Positions 61,910 through 64,000 of a stretch of 64,000 nucleotides of DNA are shown piece after piece. The notes below the pieces were generated by a model that was not told where the DNA came from, ran no database searches, and saw only the letters and a list, made by a program, of their open reading frames with translations. Made by a program: the position numbers and the translations under genes. Origin of the DNA: Terriglobus saanensis SP1PR4 (GTDB lineage: Bacteria > Acidobacteriota > Terriglobia > Terriglobales > Acidobacteriaceae). Each line of letters starts with the position of its first letter. Positions within the stretch are counted from its first letter, which is position 1. Location: NCBI RefSeq assembly GCF_000179915.2, contig NC_014963.1:4030001-4094000 (forward strand). Reading direction: 5' to 3'.

Positions 61910-63220
61910 ATGCCCAAGCGGTCAGGAAAACTTCGCCTCCTCCCGCTCCTCGCCGCAACCTACTTTATGGTCTCCGGCGGCCCCTATGGCCTGGAAGATA
62001 TCATCGGCTTCGCTGGCTACGGTCGCGCGCTCATCCTCCTCGCCCTTCTACCTTTTGTCTGGAGCCTGCCCACCGCCCTCATGATCGGCGAACTCGCTTC
62101 CACCATCCCGGAAGAGGGCGGCTTTTATGCCTGGGTGCGCCGTGCGTTAGGGCCGTTTTGGGGGTTTCAGGAGGCGTGGCTTTCGCTCTCGGCCTCGGTC
62201 TTCGACATGGCCATCTACCCGACGCTCTTTGTGAGCTACCTAACTCATCTTGCTCCGGAGATCACCAGCGGACATCGCGGCCTTGCCATCAAACTCGCCG
62301 TCGTTCTCACTGCTACCGCCTGGAACCTCAAAGGCACAAGCGCCGTTGGCAGAGGCTCCGTCGGGCTCTGGTTTATCGCCATCGCGCCGTACTTCGCCTT
62401 GATCGGACTCGCATTTTACAAAGGCCTGCACACGCCGCACGCTCATCTTGGGGCTCTTACCAAACCAGATCTTGCCTCCGCGATTCTCGTCGCCATGTGG
62501 AACTACATGGGATGGGACAACGCCACCACCATTGCAGGCGAGGTCGAGAACCCGCAACGAGATTACCCGCGGGCGATGCTGCTTACCACGCTCATCGTCA
62601 TGCTGACGTACTTCATCCCCATTGCAGCCGTCGCGTGGGCTGGCATTCCGGCGAACCAGTTCAGCACCGGAGCCTGGGCCGACGCGGGCCGTCTCCTGGG
62701 TGGCCCGGGCCTCGCCCTGCTGATCGTGGCAGCAGGCGCTCTTGATTCGCTCGGCACCTTCAACGCGCTCACGCTCTCCTACACGCGCCTTCCCTATGCC
62801 ATGGCGACGGACAATCTCCTACCCAAGGTCTTCACGCGTCGTCTAGACAATGGTGTTCCCTGGGTCTGCGTCTTGGCCTGCTCGACCTGTTGGGCGATGG
62901 CCCTTGGACTTACGTTTGAGCGCCTTATCACGGTCGACATCACGCTCTGGGGACTTTCGCTGGCGCTCGAATTCGCCGCCCTCGTGATCCTGCGGCAGCG
63001 GGAACCGGAGCTTCCGCGTCCGTTCCGCGTGCCGGGGCCTACATGGGTCGCCGTCGCACTCGGCAGCGGCCCCATTCTGCTCACAGCCTTTGCGCTGTAC
63101 GTTTCAAGAACGGAAAAAGTAGGCAGCATCCCCGCACTGGCCTTCACGCTCGGCATCGCAGCGCTCGGTGCGCCGTTCTACCTCCTCGCCAAATTTACGC
63201 AGCAGCGAACGAGGTCCTAG
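61910..63220 (+). CDS. APC-family amino acid/polyamine permease
   Basis: 436 residues from the ATG at 61910. Twelve hydrophobic segments. TM1 has the unwound-helix glycines typical of APC transporters (FMVSGGPYGLEDIIGFAGYG), followed by GELASTIPEEGGFYAWVRRALG and, in TM6, WNYMGWDNATTIAGEVENPQRDYPRA. It imports an amino acid, amine or related compound; substrate unknown. It is divergent from the GT51 gene across 73 nt and convergent with the DHA2 transporter gene (7 nt between stops). Confidence 0.88.
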   Translation: MPKRSGKLRLLPLLAATYFMVSGGPYGLEDIIGFAGYGRALILLALLPFVWSLPTALMIGELASTIPEEGGFYAWVRRALGPFWGFQEAWLSLSASVFDMAIYPTLFVSYLTHLAPEITSGHRGLAIKLAVVLTATAWNLKGTSAVGRGSVGLWFIAIAPYFALIGLAFYKGLHTPHAHLGALTKPDLASAILVAMWNYMGWDNATTIAGEVENPQRDYPRAMLLTTLIVMLTYFIPIAAVAWAGIPANQFSTGAWADAGRLLGGPGLALLIVAAGALDSLGTFNALTLSYTRLPYAMATDNLLPKVFTRRLDNGVPWVCVLACSTCWAMALGLTFERLITVDITLWGLSLALEFAALVILRQREPELPRPFRVPGPTWVAVALGSGPILLTAFALYVSRTEKVGSIPALAFTLGIAALGAPFYLLAKFTQQRTRS

Positions 63221-63227
63221 CCGGTTG

Positions 63228-64000
63228 TTAGTGAACTGCACCTTCAGGCGCAGCGCTTTGGCCCGGACGATTTCCGCTCAACAGAAACGCACACAGCACC
63301 ATGCCGCAGGCCATCCATCCCAGCATCATGTAGACATCCGCATAGCCCTGCACCGCAGCCTGCTGGTTCAACTGCTGATAGATCAGGGCCTGCCCGACGG
63401 GATTCCCCTGGGGCGTTGCCATACCCGCCGCACTTCCTCCACCAGCCGCTGCTCCTAAGGAGTTGGCGTACTGTGTGAACACCGCACTTCCGCTCTGCAT
63501 GCTCTCCTGCAGACGCGCCTGATGGAAAAGCGAACGGTTCGTCACCTGCGCCCCGGTCACCGCGATGAAGATACTTCCGCCCACGTTGCGCACAAAGTTG
63601 ATGATGCCCGACACCTGATTACTCGCCTCGCGCGGCAGACCGATGTACGCCGCATTCGTGATCGCGATGAAGCAGAACGGAATCGGCAACACCTGGATCA
63701 CGCGCAGTACGGAAGCAAAGCCAAAGCTGATCCCCAGCGAAAGATGCGTGGCCGTGTAGTAGTACGAGATCGCAAACATGGCGAAGCCAAGCACCAGCAG
63801 ATTGCGCGCCGGAAATCTTCCCGTGGCAATACCCGCCAACGGCATCACTACCACCAGCGAAAGGCCGCCCCACGTAAGAGCTTCGCCCGCAACCGTTGCC
63901 GTGTAGCCCAGCTGCCCCTGCAGAAATTGCGGCTGCAGGACCGTCGAAGCATTGAGCACACCGCCTACCAGGATCATCAGTCCACAGCAGATCGCGAAGT
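63228..64000 (-). CDS. DHA2-type (EmrB/QacA) MFS transporter, 5' part outside the window
   Basis: The reading frame is open to the window edge, so only about 257 C-terminal residues are seen. They contain six or so membrane helices with QPQFLQGQLGYTATVAGEALTWGG, FVRNVGGSIFIAVTGAQV and a final helix before GNRPGQSAAPEG. These match the C-terminal half of 14-helix drug:H+ antiporters (EmrB family). The substrate is unknown; EmrA or TolC partners, if any, lie outside. Confidence 0.85.
   Translation of the reverse strand, partial: FAICCGLMILVGGVLNASTVLQPQFLQGQLGYTATVAGEALTWGGLSLVVVMPLAGIATGRFPARNLLVLGFAMFAISYYYTATHLSLGISFGFASVLRVIQVLPIPFCFIAITNAAYIGLPREASNQVSGIINFVRNVGGSIFIAVTGAQVTNRSLFHQARLQESMQSGSAVFTQYANSLGAAAGGGSAAGMATPQGNPVGQALIYQQLNQQAAVQGYADVYMMLGWMACGMVLCAFLLSGNRPGQSAAPEGAVH

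Overview
The window looks like a chromosomal segment of an Acidobacteriota bacterium of the Terriglobia / Acidobacteriaceae type (Terriglobus-, Granulicella- or Edaphobacter-like). This is inferred from the gene families: two Oar-like TonB-dependent receptors with an N-terminal carboxypeptidase-regulatory-like domain, a BBP2-type porin, a secreted S10 carboxypeptidase, a fused BcsA-BcsB cellulose synthase, and a moderately GC-rich base composition. No single marker gene proves the genus. There is no CRISPR array, insertion sequence, rRNA or prophage. One tRNA gene (Ser, anticodon GCT) is present.

Layout. 1-1.8 kb: the end of a DUF971 gene coupled to a DUF3050 gene, then a small GXWXG/DUF4334 protein. 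1.8-5.4 kb (minus): an efflux-like operon of TolC, an MFS exporter and a membrane-anchored unknown. 5.6-24.5 kb: mostly housekeeping and envelope genes, namely a DsbA-like thioredoxin, a secreted Zn-phospholipase-like protein, a radical SAM protein, a PAS histidine kinase, TypA/BipA, a LOG-family protein, a secreted GH13 alpha-glucosidase, an AsmA-like protein, an ABC-F ATPase, a CPBP protease and PEP carboxylase. 23.5-29.3 kb: a TonB receptor followed by a Tat-exported phosphoesterase, divergent from a FucP-like sugar permease.

29.3-39.5 kb is a cyclic-di-GMP block. It holds an EAL-PAS-PAS-PAS protein, a divergent PAS-PAS-GGDEF-EAL protein whose membrane sensor resembles the plant/cyanobacterial ethylene-binding domain with one copper ligand replaced, a YcxB-like protein, and a BcsA-PilZ-BcsB fusion. 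39.5-54.3 kb is dominated by a probable proline / proline-peptide catabolic locus: proline dehydrogenase, a Tat-exported M24 'pita-bread' protein that has lost most metal ligands, two tandem secreted amidohydrolases, a TonB receptor, a FadR-type GntR regulator, a P5C dehydrogenase and an S10 carboxypeptidase. A motif GTRTACAATT lies just upstream of the start codons of both proline-oxidation genes.

54.3-59.5 kb carries a small membrane protein, a BBP2 porin and two glycosyltransferases. Beyond tRNA-Ser, 59.6-61.9 kb looks accessory: a GH19 endolysin-like enzyme and a translationally coupled pair made of a soluble-looking GT51 (peptidoglycan transglycosylase) domain and a small nucleotidyltransferase. 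In the GT51 domain the second catalytic glutamate is replaced by glutamine. I see no described system with this pairing, and it is the best candidate for an undescribed system in the window. The window closes with an APC permease and the 3' part of a DHA2-type MFS transporter gene.

Start codons were moved inward from the longest possible frame where a ribosome-binding site, signal peptide or hairpin argued for it; each entry says so. All family assignments are from reading motifs by eye, without database searches.
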